Assembly (NCBI GenBank): GCA_002633005.1 | Contig: NMRA01000146.1 | Coordinates: forward strand, 147,640 to 211,639 | Source of the DNA: Phoronis australis | Lineage: Eukaryota > Phoronida > Phoronidae | Reading direction: 5' to 3' | Length of the DNA stretch: 64,000 nucleotides | In this document: positions 26,641 to 39,900 of the stretch, piece by piece | Numbering within the stretch: the first letter of the stretch is position 1 | Layout of the letters: every line of letters begins with the position of its first letter | Translations under genes and position numbers: made by a program | Notes under the pieces: generated by a model | The model's input: only the letters and a program-made list of their open reading frames with translations | Told to the model about the DNA's origin: nothing | Databases searched by the model: none

Positions 26641-28182
26641 GTTACATCTCAGCGTAGCCACTGAGAAATCTGCTGCAATTTCATGTAGCCATCAAGCAAC
26701 CCTGAATTTCAAAAATTGCCAAACGACAGCCCTTTAGGACTATGTTTGTGAAATCTGAAGAAAATTTTACTTCCAAAACGTGGTGAGTCCCGTGTACATC
26801 GTTGACAGAGAAACCGAGGTAAAAAAATGCCACTTTTGGGTTTTCGACACTCTTTCTCTGAGCTTCCTTCCCTCTTCAGTGAAAATGAAAATGACAAAAT
26901 ATCAGGCATGCATAAGTGTTTGTGGTCATGTTCAGCAGTTTTGATGTGAAACATCTAGCAACTTGTCATTTATTCATGGCGTTTACGACACGCTGGAAGA
27001 AAGGCAGTACATCCTGTGACGTGGCAGGCAAAACACAGCTAGAACTGTCTTGCGTCTTCCGCGCATTACTGGCAAGGCAGATTCACTTCTTGGTCTCAAC
27101 CATTGTAAATTCCATGTGTTTACATCAATATTACCTCCTGTCCTGTTGGAATAGTACCTACTAGTAGTCTAGTGTTATGTAATTCCAGTATCTACCATGC
27201 ACCCAAATTATCAGTACGTCTCAACGCCAGAAATTTGTAACATTCTTGATCCGCTAGTTGACGCTTTGCGCCACGTCCCTAACCAATCATAACAATACAT
27301 AGTAAGATTAAAGGTCAGGAAGCTTGGGCGCTAGTACCGTGAGCCCGACTGAAATCAGTATAGTCTGCAGAGCAATACTTGTCAAGTTTACAATAACAGT
27401 CTTTGGAATTTCTGGAATTTCACTGTCTACAGTATGACAGTGCTAGCTGGGTCATTGGGGGTCACAGCTCTATGTTAACTTGTCGGCCTACACATAAGCA
27501 CAACAAAAGTGAATTGAACGCCAGCCAGCCGGCGTGTGCTTGCTGTCAAAGCGCTTTTTATTAATCTTCAGATGTTTGCCAATACATATTTGTGTCCGGA
27601 ATCCACTCCAATGTAACAGCATTAAATTAAGACGAAAGGACAACGTTCCGTGGATCACAAAAAACGAAACAACATTTTGAAGATAACTAGTATCAACTAT
27701 CTCACAGGCGAAAAACCTGCATAAAACTGTATAAAATCCGACTTTTTTCAAACTTCGAAAGTATTTCTAAACTCATACCGGATGAGAAAATGAACATAAC
27801 AGTTTCTTACCGATTCTGAGCTAATCTCTCATCTATAGGAGTGCAAATCCCATTGCAACACAGCCGGGCAATCGGCAACATTTCATCTCACAGCACTGTA
27901 CGTGGATCCATTTTCTGAACACAAGAGACGTGGAAAATTTTTCGAAAAACAGCATGAAATTTGGACCAGCAACCTCTGAGTACTCCTGGTAATCACCTAC
28001 GCTATCGGCAAATCCGATAGCAAAATTAATTCAGCCACAAACTTGACTTCAAAATGAGCTATGCGCTCAAATATTGGCTTCCGGACGATCCTTAACATAG
28101 GCCTGCAATGGGGCAAACTTCAAACTTCAAGAGACGTGGAAAATTTTTCACCAATGACGCTGTTATTTGGCAGTAACAAGTC
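26641..28182. other. Gene-free stretch with a spaced direct repeat
   Basis: A 22-bp sequence beginning CAAGAGACGTGGAAAATTTT occurs identically at 27922-27943 and 28128-28149, 206 bp apart, with weaker similarity on both sides. The second copy ends just before the TTAA element at 28187. No exon is supported. Confidence 0.5.
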
Positions 28183-28186
28183 TTAA

Positions 28187-28772
28187 AGGCGAATGCCACC
28201 CGATTTAATTAGTCTTTTTTGCCGTCTTAATCGGTCTATTTCCACATCGCCTCGCGTACGATCGACCTTACCTTGCCAAGAGGTGTCGCGTTAACCTGTG
28301 AGGAAGGTGAGAAACGACGCTAGCGACGTCAGTGGTTCATATGCAGAGTGAATGCCGCTATGTTGCGGTGTATCGTTCCCGCTTGTCCGAACTAAGCAGC
28401 CGCGAGGAAAGCGAGTATATCGTTTTTTTTACTTCCTCGAGAGTCCGAAATGCTTAGGAAGTGGCTCATGGTAGTGAAGAATGAAATGTACGCTGTAAAT
28501 AGCAAGTATGAGGCCGTGAAACATCTCCGTGTCTGTGGCCTGCAGACGACGTCNNNNNNNNNNNNNNNNNNNNNNNNNNNNNNNNGACACCAGTAACCTG
28601 TGTTGTGAACTGCTGAACAGAATGCGTGTGAAACCGATGACGTAATTGGATAATTTCAACACCTCCGTCTGCCGTCAGGTGTCAGGTAACGCAACCGCAC
28701 GTGTCGTTATGGAGTAGAACTACTCTATCTAAATTGATACAAATTAGGTTGTTTTTTGGGTGGCATGCTCCT
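28187..28772 (+). mobile_element. TTAA-target TIR element, copy 2 (clean TSD)
   Basis: AGGCGAATGCCACCC (28187-28201) and GGGTGGCATGCTCCT (28758-28772) form the TIR. TTAA flanks both sides exactly (28183-28186 and 28773-28776). The 5' part matches 5915-6260 and the 3' part matches 6960-7117 closely. The interior contains the 32-base N run, so the true length is unknown. This copy fixes the target site of the family. Confidence 0.88.
28554..28585. other. Assembly gap (32 N)
   Basis: The run of N falls inside repetitive DNA, where assembly commonly fails. Any frame read across it is artificial. Confidence 0.99.
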
Positions 28773-28776
28773 TTAA

Positions 28777-29975
28777 CATAAACTCTATGCGACAGGCTAT
28801 CGGCAAACTGTGTAGTTATGTCCCCTCACTTATAAATTCCTGATTATAGTCTGTTCTTGTTCTTGTGTATTTCTTATGGAGGGCTGCTGGCAAGATTTAG
28901 CGCATGCGCAATGGTGCATGTTACAAATTTCTGGCGTTGTGGACGCTAGGTCACACGAATGTCAAAGCGCTGGCACTCAAATCCATTCTACATGGGTACC
29001 CAGACCCTAACTGTGCTGCACTCCTTGTTCAAGGCTTAAAATACATGTAGCTTTAGGTTACAATACACGGGCACGAAAAACCACACCACACCACATCACA
29101 CCTACAGTATATCAGTAACTCGGACAAACTCATAAAAGAATGGGAACTGGGCCACATGGCTGGCCCTGTGTCCTACCTGCCCCATTGATGACCGTTGTAT
29201 CTCGCTGCGGGATCTCCTCCCCCAAAGAAGACGGGGATTGCCGCAAGATATCCCACTAAGCGCCGCTGCGTATTGGCGAGGGATTGGTTTGGGTTTGAGG
29301 GATATTGTGGAATCGAAAGAAATCGGCCGTTAGGAAAGCCAGCTGTAGCTAAAAGTACTAAATACTTGAGGTAACTTGTGTCCAGGACAATTGACGACAA
29401 ACGGGAAGGAGTCTACTAGGTATAAAAGTGTGTAATTAGGAAAACTTGTGAACGTAGTGTTGCTTGAGGCTGGGCCAACTGGAAACTGTAGAGAAAGAAC
29501 AAACAGAGCTACCATCGGACGTGGTAGGAACTAACTAGGAGTTGGATATGAAGCATGAAGGGCTGTATAATTTTATTTGCCCAAATAATAGGATTTACCT
29601 TTGTCAGAGTGCCATCAATGTCACTATAAAACCGCGTTCCGTCTGCGCATTAAACTTATGATTTTGACCTCTTACACAAGCTTAATCCTTACTCAGACAG
29701 GAAGTGATTTATAGATTTGCAAGAACTGGAAGCTTGACCGTGTCACATCTACAGTACAACACATTAGAAAACTTATCAAACCATTACATGTCGTTTTAAC
29801 TATTTACCATTCCCATTGTCCTATAAACTACTGTATCACAAAAATCACGATGTTTGTGCTTTACGATTAAAAATTGTCAATAATTTGGACCTACAGCGTT
29901 CTTAACTTCGTGATCCACTTTCGGTGAATCATATACTGAGCCTGTGTTATCCACTCGCTGACGGTCATTTACATG
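28777..29975. other. Gene-free stretch, no supported feature
   Basis: I see nothing that I can name; short chance open frames only. Confidence 0.4.
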
Positions 29976-29979
29976 TACC

Positions 29980-30045
29980 TACAGTGTATTAGCCGTATGG
30001 TTAGGACACTTGCCGGTTTTTATAGCACGTTCGATTCCCAAGGTT
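29980..30045 (+). mobile_element. tRNA-derived SINE head
   Basis: TAGCCGTATGGTTAGGACAC (from 29990) resembles the D-arm and A box of an Asp/Glu-type tRNA, and CGTTCGATTCC (30029-30039) is a B box one base off consensus. A to B spacing is about 40 bases. The acceptor and anticodon stems do not pair well, so a SINE head or tRNA pseudogene is more likely than a working tRNA. The 3' limit of the SINE is not clear. Confidence 0.55.
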
Positions 30046-31798
30046 GATCTTGGCACACTGCTCACATCAAAGCAAGGCTTGACGAATTGATCGGCCAAGG
30101 AATTCGCAAGCATGGCGTCTTCGATTTTACTTATCTCGTACGCTAGTGTCACTCACAAATTTGTGCCATTTCTCGGCTAGGCCTAAACGAAGCCCCGAAT
30201 TCTCATCTAATTTGAATAAGGAACAATCTAAGAGCAATTTCATAACGGCAGCTGATCTTTTTATATCAAAATTAATGTTGTTTTTTATGATAGAGGGTTT
30301 TATAGCGGTTTTAAGCCACTGACGTGACGACCACGGATTAATTGAATCCACCCATTGACAACACGGTTGCTTAGCAAGGGGGTCAGCTTCGCTTTGTCAA
30401 TAGAATTCAAAGGGAGACTTAAAATTTATCGTAACCTTTGGTGCAAAATTTCTGCTTGGACTCTGTGAAATTTCACACTTTAGATATGTCTCCGCTTCAT
30501 AAGACCACAAACTGTTGCAATTCTCAAATTACTGATCCCATGAAAATGGCTACCGATATAGCTTGTGTCATAGCAATTACGTATGGAAACGAAGACCGAT
30601 AGATAGGAAAGCAAAGAAGCTACCAACCACCCAAACAAACAGTCAAACGAAGATCTAGACGGACAGACGGGCATGTGCACGTGTACATGTGGTACACGTG
30701 ACAGATAGACAAAGAGTGCATACTGGCGGTATAGCAGACCTACAAAAAGTACATGCTATTAATAAGGTAATTAACTTTAAAATTCTCATTAGTGGCATCT
30801 TGTGCATCCTACATGCCAGTCTTAAGTGTCATTATCATTTTGTTTTTACGACTTATGTCATTTCCACATCCTTGTGAGACATGGCATGTTCTGTCAACCT
30901 GTTCATTATTTAATTTAAAACCTCGTCACTCTTGCCTGTCGAGCCGGAGGTATTCTTCGGTCACGATGTAGCATTTTGTACTCTCGTTGTACTGGTACAG
31001 GTGGTGACGTTAATGACCTTCCGGTTAGCTTGAGTGTTTCTCACCTCCTATGGTGGCCATTCAGTGCCACGGGAAGCAAGCCATCCTTCCCCAGGTTTTC
31101 GAAAACTCGTACGAATCGTCGCTGTGCGTAGTGCTTTTTGACGTTATAGCGACAAAGTGTGTAATTTCTGGACATTAAATGTTCGCATTGCAGAGCTAAC
31201 CCAGAACTGCCATCAACTGCGAACAACAATTGCGAGAGTTAGCGATATCCCGCTGCTCCGACTTGTAAAATTAGAAAGCAGCACCTCCGACATGATTATT
31301 AATGACCACCAATTCGTTTTTTAAGCAAGACACTGGCGAGTGAACTTCAGGAGACATCTTGATTATGATGCATGACAATCTTATCCGAGATCTCTCCGAA
31401 AGAACTAGCCTCACCAAACGTTACCCAAGCATGCGTTCCATAGATGCGAGAACCTCGCGGAAACGCAAGATCGCGCAATATATCGCCATGTACCTATCAC
31501 AAACAAAAGCCTGTGATCGCACTAACTTACTTCGCGAGATTCTTCAGTCTTATAGTCATTCACCGGAAACTCCCTCCCTCTTCTGTCAGATGTAACTAAC
31601 TTTTAATTTAGGTTCGCTCACGGTTATAAAACCTGCATCAAACTGTTCGTTAATCGGATTAGAAGAGATTTCTGAGCTTCGCGGAAGAACTGACAATCCG
31701 TTATCCCTTGATACAGTGCTCGCCATCAAATAACTTTTACTCGCTGAATAATTATTTGAATCCAACTCATTGAACATGGTCTCAAGGATACGAAGAAA
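30046..31798. other. Gene-free stretch, no supported feature
   Basis: A 78-codon frame at 31359-31595 is basic and hydrophilic but has no recognisable motif or splice context. Confidence 0.4.
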
Positions 31799-32140
31799 AT
31801 TAAATCAATTACTGAGTTACAGATGGAGTTGGCTACGTTGCGTCCTCATCTAGAGATCAAACTTCGGCAGGCCACTGATATGTCATGTGACTCATCATGT
31901 GATCGACAGCACAGTTTTCGCGGGGTACACTTTAGTGCCCTATCCCACGTTTTGGCGGCAGAAACCTCAGGCCCCCTATTCTGTTGCCAACAACGCGAGA
32001 TGGGGCACTAAGGAGTTTACCGCGTAAACTGTGCTGTCGATCCCATGATGAGTCACGTGACATCTCGGTGGCCTGCCGAAGTCCTCGAGATGAGGACGCA
32101 TTGTAGCCAACTCAATCCGCAAGTACAGTGATTGAGTTAA
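31799..32140. repeat. Foldback element, about 340 bp
   Basis: The left arm (about 31799-31955) and right arm (about 31985-32140) are imperfect reverse complements over about 155 bp. Paired blocks include GAGTTGGCTAC, GCGTCCTCATCT, CTTCGGCAGGCCAC, GTGACTCATCATG and GATCGACAGCACAGTTT. The loop is only about 30 bases. ATGGTCTCAAGGA stands on both sides in direct orientation, at 31776-31788 and 32189-32201. There is no coding capacity. A transcript would form a long hairpin. Confidence 0.85.
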
Positions 32141-33390
32141 GTTTCCGCGTATTATTTACTCAGCTGGATGACTAAAAGTATTCGTCCTATGGTCTCAAGG
32201 AATAGACAAGTGTCAGCTTCTCCCAACTCAGAATTCAGTTTCTAATTTTAGAAACAAGTTGTTGAGACCAGGAATAGAGCTCTAAAATTCCTGGAATTTA
32301 AGTTAATTTTGATTATTTGGGCTTATAACACACGTTATTGAAAGTTACACGAACATGTATTTAAGTTGCTAATGCTGTAGTCACAATACATTGCTTGGCA
32401 ACAGGCACGCGCTCTAGGACTTCCGCCATAATCTTTACAGTGCACTATCTGCGTCCTAATTAACTAAGCCACTGAGTAGTCGAGCAATTACGAGGATATT
32501 TTTGCGCATTCTATGTTCCATTATTGTTGCAGTCAGTAAACACTGAGTTTTAGGCAATTGTTTTAAACAATCGAAATTTGCTAAACGACGTGTTTCTTGT
32601 CATCATTTTCTGAGCAAACAATTACGTCCCTACAATTTGTTTGATCAAGCGGCGATATGTTAAATGATATTTACACGTGTAAACGCAGTAATTCTCATCG
32701 ATGTTGTTGCCACGCAATTTACAGTTACGTCGTTTGTTCTAAATCACCGTCGCAGTTCGGTCATGTATTTATTCAGGAACAAATCTTTTTTAACTTCCAC
32801 GTTGTTTCCACTAATTTTTAAAAGAGTTGTGTGAAAGCAACTCCGTATTACGAAACACCATAAATTTACACTTCCCTCAGTCAGGCTGCCAAAAAGTAGA
32901 AAAACTACAATCAAACTGGGAAACTAGCCCCTTCAAAACGGGTGTCATTGTATTGGCCTTGCATAAAAGTGGTGTCAAAAGTTTTAGGGGTACCTATTCG
33001 AAATTTTTACACTGTCATTGCCCTGAAACATGTGTAACTCGAAATAGCGCGTAAAACGTTACTAACAATTTTTGTCTATAAAGAAAAAAATTAAAATACT
33101 AGTGTACTATACCATGTGTTTTGCTTCTAACTTCAGGGACACTGAATAAAGGAGCTAGTGATTAACAGATATTGCAGTTGTTTTATCATAGTTGTTTTAT
33201 TCTTCTGTGAAAGAGGAGTGATTTAAAAAAACACTACATGTAGTTGAAATGTAAGCCACTAAGTGGTGGGTTCACCGAGGTTGAAGATGGCATCAGTTTG
33301 CAAAGTTATGTGTGCATTTTATTCCATTTGCGGTCTAAAATCTGCAGTCGGAAATGAACAGTCACTAGCTAGTGACTTGAGCCAACCCCC
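32141..33390. other. Gene-free stretch, short palindrome at right end
   Basis: A perfect 16-bp palindrome, GTCACTAGCTAGTGAC, lies at 33361-33376 just outside the next foldback. Otherwise nothing is supported. Confidence 0.45.
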
Positions 33391-33394
33391 TCCA

Positions 33395-34070
33395 AAGGGT
33401 TGTTTTAACGTAACTGTGAACCTTGTTTACCAGATTGTTCTTATGTGCAAATATCTTCAATTCTGTTCGCTCTAACCCCTACATAGTATATATTTTCTGA
33501 AAAGTGAGTAAATTTCCCAACAAAATTCATTATTGGTATTTACTTGTCCTAATTTTTAATGAGATATGCGTTTTATTAAAAATGTTTTTGACTTTGAAGA
33601 GAAACTTTAAACATATTTTTCCTCCAATCACATTGGCCTTTTGTCAACATGTTAAAAACGGCATTTTTGAGGGAGCAGTGTCTCAGATTTTTGGGGAACA
33701 AAACCTTAAAAACTGATGCCGACTTAGCTCATTATACTCTAAAAGTCGATAATTAAAGAACCAAGACAAATCTCAAAAATCTGAGACAGGTTCCCTCTTA
33801 AATGCCGTTATCAACATGTTGACAAAAGATCAAAATGGTTGGAGGAACAAGATTTTAAAGCCTCTGCTCAAAGTAAAAAAATACTAAGAAACGTATACGT
33901 CGTGAAAAGGTACATGTAACGACAAGTAAATAAAAATATATAACTATTAGGGAATTTGTTCACTCTTCTGAAAATTTATACTGTGTAGGGGTTAGAGCTA
34001 ACAGAATTTAAGATGTAAGCAAAGAACTACAACCTGGTAAACAAAGTTCACAATTACATAAACACGTTTT
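33395..34070. repeat. Long foldback element, about 670 bp
   Basis: The arms of about 310 bp (33395-33717 and 33750-34070) are imperfect reverse complements. Paired blocks include TTGTTTACCAG, GCTCTAACCCCTACA, ATTTACTTGTC, CTTTTGTCAACATGTT and GTCTCAGATTTTTG. The arms meet at a small central palindrome, CGACTT...AAAGTCG. There is no intact gene. The arms differ at many sites, so the structure is old. Confidence 0.85.
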
Positions 34071-36505
34071 TTTTTCTGGCTGCCACCCTGAATAACATGT
34101 TTTTGACTAGAAATCGTTTTTATGGAGATGTAGAAATATTTGAGACATCGTGTGTGTATTTGGATCACCTGTTTAATTATTTGCATTCCTCATAGTGAGC
34201 AAAACTAATTCACTCATTTAACGGGGCATGTGACAGACCACTTCCGGGGTGGGGGTCCAATTAGTATGTACACTTACTATGATTAATTGTTATTCATTCG
34301 TCCCATTTCATTTAAGATTGGTGTTAAAATATGAGGTGCGTTTTGGAAATCGTGGTCACTGTACAATTCTTTGACAAAATATTCCCGTTCACTCTCAAAA
34401 TTATGGAACAAGTTAGGAAACAGTCTCGTTAATAGCAAAGCGTGACTAACGGTTTAGGTAAGTTTATCGACGCCGATGGAATGGAACGACCACGACAAAA
34501 TCTTTATTATTTGAGTTTTTTGCTTTAAACTACCAGGATGGGGTTATACAAATATCAGAACTAGTTTTGACAGAGTTAGGGGCCATTATAGCTTCACGTT
34601 ATTTCGAAAGTCTGGTGTCACAAGTAAACATTACGAAGAATTGTGTCTTCTATACAAGATTTGGTCACGTACACTTTGAAAATTTATTCGTTTTTATTCT
34701 GCCTTGCTGTGCCCATTCATATCTATCACCTTAAGTGTTTGTCTAATGTGACGAAATGGAAGTAATTTTCCATCGATTATTCACACAATACGGGAGTAGT
34801 GCTATTATTCCTATCTCATTTAATAGGTTCCACACTCCTTTGTTTAGCTGTTACGGTTTTGAAGATCGATTTCTATCTTCCTGTTGTCATTATAAATGCA
34901 GACATTTTTGTTTAGGATTGATGCGCTGACTTTTGAGAAAGACAGTTGAGTTCCTAGCAGTGCCAAGTGTTTCGTTGGTTCCAATCAGGTAAGTAATTCC
35001 CAGTTGTAATCACGTTTCATTCACGTGTAGAAATGCAATGCTCCATTCAAGACTTTCAGGGGTAGTATTATGTTTGCGTTGCAAAGGGGAAGGCATTGTA
35101 TGCTGTTTGTTAGGGAGAAAAATGAATTGCTATATTGTCGATGGTAGATGGTTCATAGAGGTCATGTTGATGAGGATGATGTTTTGGAATATTGTACCAT
35201 GATGGTGATGAAAATGACGTCGTGATGGTGATAATGGTGGTAATTATGATGAAGAAAATCTCGATGATGCGAAAACCAATAAGGGTATAGTTAACTATGA
35301 TGACATGGACAATCCAGGTAGTGATTACCACTGGATGCGTGTTATTAAAAGTCATCCCACTGATAGCCTTTTAATATCGACCAGGTGATTGTTTGGACCA
35401 GTGTATGTAAACCTATGGTATATGACGTCACATGACTCGCATTCAAACAGATAACTTGTACGTTTCAGGTTATCTCCAACCTGATTTAGTGGCCTCTATT
35501 CTAACTCGTATATCAAAAAACTTAGTTTTTCAACTAGTAGAAGTATATATTTTCTGAAAGAAAAAAGATTAGGGAATATGAAAATACATTTGTATTAATG
35601 TACCTTCATTATTTTTACGTAAAAGCCTTTTTTAAGTCAAAACTTTATTTTTAAGAAAGGTACATTCATAGCAAAATAACCCCTTGGTCGATTTTAATGA
35701 AACCTTTTTTAAATGAAAACTTCACAAGTTACAATGTACCTCAAAACGCTGTTAGGAATTTTCGTTTAGTCTTTTCGTTTGGTTTCTATGACAAATCAAC
35801 TCGCAAAACGTATGGTGTCTTTGTAAAAACGGAATTAGTATTCGTCTTTGTTACATTACGCAAAAATAGGCCTTTATATCGAAAATTCTAACACCGTGTT
35901 TGAGACCTATAACTAAATATTAAATGTGGACAACTTCAGCGAAATCCACCGAGCCGTTTTCAAGAACTCCTGTTCCTAAGTTCAAATGAAGTCGATTTGC
36001 CGAAACCGAGAAAAAGCCGGTTAAACTGGGACAAGTGAAAATCTCAAAGTCTTCGGTTAATTATTCGGTGAAAGCTTGTTTTCGGTTCACATAACCTATA
36101 CACGCCTTAAATATGTTCGCTACAAGTTTCAACATTCACTCGCAATGTCAACTGATTTTGCAGTGCATAATTAACTTAAATTATCATTAAAACGTACCAT
36201 TCCCAGCTAACTACTGTTGCTTGCGACCATTTGACCTACTTTTATATGTAAATAGGTCACAGTTCATCGTTGTACACAAAGCCTGTACACGCCACGTGCT
36301 GGGAGACTGATACGAAGCCAAGTAAGAAATACAGTAGATAACAAAAATTCAATCGGTGGTTAAACCATGCCGTTAGCATGAGAACGAAACATTGAAGTGT
36401 CAATTTATTAATTACATGTAAATGAGGGAATTGGAGTGGGGATTTATCTCTTTTCACAATTTGCTGCGTTCATGACCACAGAGGCCTGAGGCGACAGTAG
36501 CATTC
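34071..36505. other. Gene-free stretch with degenerate trinucleotide repeat
   Basis: A degenerate GAT/ATG-rich patch lies at about 35125-35280. No exon or bounded element is otherwise seen. Confidence 0.45.
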
Positions 36506-36509
36506 GTTC

Positions 36510-36930
36510 TCGACTCTAACGGTCGTTTCATTTGCATGTAGACACACAACTCCCTTAGGATCAAAACTACGTTTTGTCTTTGTTTTCCCTGCCACCATTG
36601 TACCATAAGTACACCTTGTTTACTCAATGTTGTTGCGATTTTGTGAATGAAAGTATGAAGGGTATAAAATGTATGAAGCTGTCCTGTACCTGGCGGGAGA
36701 TTAGATTTGATTGAAACCCTTTAACCTTTGACCTCGTATAAGCAGTAAACAAATATCCACGCGATTGTGCGGTTCCAAGGTGGTTCTGTTAATTTTATTT
36801 TCTCGCTACGCTGAAATTTTGTATTTGAAGTTCCCCGAGAATAAAGATAAGGCACTTTACTAGACACATGTGAAATATTGGAAAAATGGCCGATTTTTGT
36901 GAATAAGGTTGGAGATAATCTTAATACATA
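36510..36930 (+). repeat. Dispersed repeat, copy 2 (pair with 855-1240)
   Basis: The ordered blocks listed for 855-1240 recur here in direct orientation, about 35 kb away. The minus-strand frames in this segment (36721-36933, 36860-37159) are not kept in the other copy, so they are not supported as genes. Confidence 0.6.
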
Positions 36931-39900
36931 CATCGTACATGTAGTTGCATAACGCAGTAACTAATAGGTGACGCTCGTCTCCAAAAGTTTGGAAGTTGAC
37001 TCCAAATGATGTCTGCGCTGATGTAGTTTCAAAATGGCGGTGAATATTTTCTTCTAAGTTAGCAATATACAATGCACAATTTACAGAATAAGCGTATCTT
37101 ATTGGTCGTTTCCTTACAACTGGCACGGAGTCGTAAAGACTTGAAATTGACAATGACACTGAGATGATACATGTTTGAGTCGAAGCGTTCTTAGGCTAGG
37201 AGTCACCATGCTACTGAGGATTAACATATAAGATGGTGAAAACCATGGATATGAAGTGACGTCTTTAAAGTGTCGATTATAAACCTTGCTTTAGTGAGAC
37301 TATACATTATTGGCATTAGCAAACCTTGCTTAGACGCAATGAACGTCAAATTGACGGATTCGATTTCCCACGATACTGCAAATTATGGAAAACGCACTAC
37401 AATACAAGTATTTTGGTGTCATGAATAGCAACAAACCAGTGGTGACGCGCGAAAGGTTGAGTGACAGTTAGCTGTCTGTAATTTGATCTAATTGCATGAC
37501 TGCACTCCATCTTTCCCACCCCAGCAGCATTATCAAGTTGCGTGATCATACTGCGCGCAGAGTTAAGTGTGGCAAACAAACACCATGACGTCAGTGGGTG
37601 TAAGACTAACATCTACATGTATCTTTCCGCCAATTTCACAAGAGATCCACTATTCGCTTTCCTTAGGACTTCTACGATGAACGTTCACGGCAATTGTGAA
37701 TTGCCAGTCTGGCAGACGCCCGACCAAAATGCGATCGACTGTTTTGTGTTTAACTTAAGGGTTTCCCGTGCACTCTAGCAAGTTTTCTAGAAGTGAATGT
37801 TGGTTTCATCTGTGTATGAGTATACCGCTTTGACTTATTACAGTGTAAATTTAAATTTGACGTAAATAACCACCTTCGGTCAGCTATTACCTGCAAGTGC
37901 ATCTTGTTGATAGACACCATGCCTCACCTCGAAACATGTAAGCCGGCAAAGTAAGCTTGCAACTAAGGCGATCCGTGATGGTCACGTGGTTCAACAGCCG
38001 AGGAAGTCGATGGTCATTGATCTCGCAGATTTTGGCGAAGTTAACTAGAGAAAACGCATTCATGCGTAACCTCGAAGAATTTTTACGACAAAGCTCCGAA
38101 TAATTATCGAAGTAGGTTTTTGGTGTAATTCGGTTCAACCTTGGGTGTTTTATTCATACCCCATTGTCACCGATCAAGTCACTTTAATGTGATACGTTTC
38201 ATACACAATGATCGACGAAGATGCTCATCAAGGAAACGTGTCAGCTGGCAACAATGGCCGCCATGTCAAGTGTTAGTGTCTAAAGGCTTACAAAAAGTTT
38301 AAACAATACATATATAAATATATATATATATATAGGTTAAGCTGCTACATGTTCATGTGGCGTATACCAAAGGTCATGAACCGTAGTGTATTGAAACACC
38401 TGGCTGATTCCAGTCATTCAGTTAAACGTTCATGTAAATTATCAATTAATTAAGAAACATTGCTTTGTTATTATTGGTGACATGAGCACGGGATTGTGGT
38501 GGATGGTTTTAGATCATTCTGAACATACACTGGAGATGCAAATATGGAGTTACACCATACAACAATAAATGAATAAAATATATCACGAAACAAAGGGTAG
38601 ATGATTAGTAAATGTAGAAAGACGGTGCATTTATCAACTTCGTTATTTTCGTTGCATAATTTTAATGAATTAAGCATTTCGAATTTGGCAGCATTGTCAT
38701 AGGAAAGTGCAGTGCTCATGTCAACAGAAAATTATTGTTAGACGACAGCTTCATGTACAGATCAAGTCAGCAAACGTACATGTGCGAGACGACCACGTTG
38801 AGCCACTTAAGATTTTTCTCAGGCACATTATTTCTTACCTTTCTAAAAATTACAGTGCTGAAAAAGAACTGATATATTGAAATTGTCTTTTCGATTAGGT
38901 CGCACGTTCTATCTAAGCAGGTGCTACAACCTTCTTCAGAACACAAATACCTGTAGCTCACAACGCGAACGTATGGAATTGACAGAAGTTTAGTAGAATG
39001 CATTTCTGATGTTTTTTATAGACGCATGAGCCTAAACTTGGAAATTAGGTGTATTTTCTCGATTGAGACTGGTGTTTGAAGCAATTTTCCGCAATTGGCC
39101 CTATGTCTAACGTCTCAATTTCGTCTCTTACGTTCTTTAGCTGACTAAGACCGAATTGGGCCTTTCACTCTCATCACATCAGTCTCACGATCTTCATTAG
39201 TGAGGTAGGATTCCATTTCTTTTACCAACTCAAAGAGGCCTAAGCATTGTGGCCATGCTCCGTTTTCGAGTTCGCAAATTTAGGGTTAGCCAACCTCATC
39301 TAAACTCAGAAACATTTTCCTATTATCTGTTGGTTTCAGTGTTAATGGCAATGAGAATCCACGGTATGGAATATTATGAGACCGATTTTATGAGAGTAAA
39401 CGGCATACTTCGACTTGAGTTTTTGGCCAGGTCAGCAGGGCTAAATGCAGCTTTAACCATGTCCAAAAGTAAGAACAATGCCACGCCGTCACCATGAGAG
39501 GCCTACAGTAGGCCTACCTTCCACTCGGTGTCGATAGTGGGGTAGTTTGGGTCTATACAAGAAATTTGGTACGTGACTCCGTCGCACCTGTCGGATGATG
39601 TAGTGAATTGTTGAGTACACATTCGCGGTGAATATACTAGCTTTATTTTGTGTTTGCTTCCTAGTGAACTTTTTATCAAACACAACTGTATTCTTAGGCC
39701 GGTGAATTTAAATACCCTTGAGCAAGTGGCGGTATTTCCATGAAGAAGTGCACCACTGGCACCACGTAGTCAGCGGGATGAAAATATCAGAACCTTGCTG
39801 GTGTCGCGAAAGGTCGAGAATTAATTTTTTAAATCAGCGTGAAATAAAGACCGGTTGGATGTCGTCTACCGTTTCTCAATGACGTCACAGCTATGGTATT

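Noticed and set aside
28429-28662. Minus-strand frame crossing the N run
   Set aside because: It exists only because N bases hide stops; the DNA is a transposon copy.
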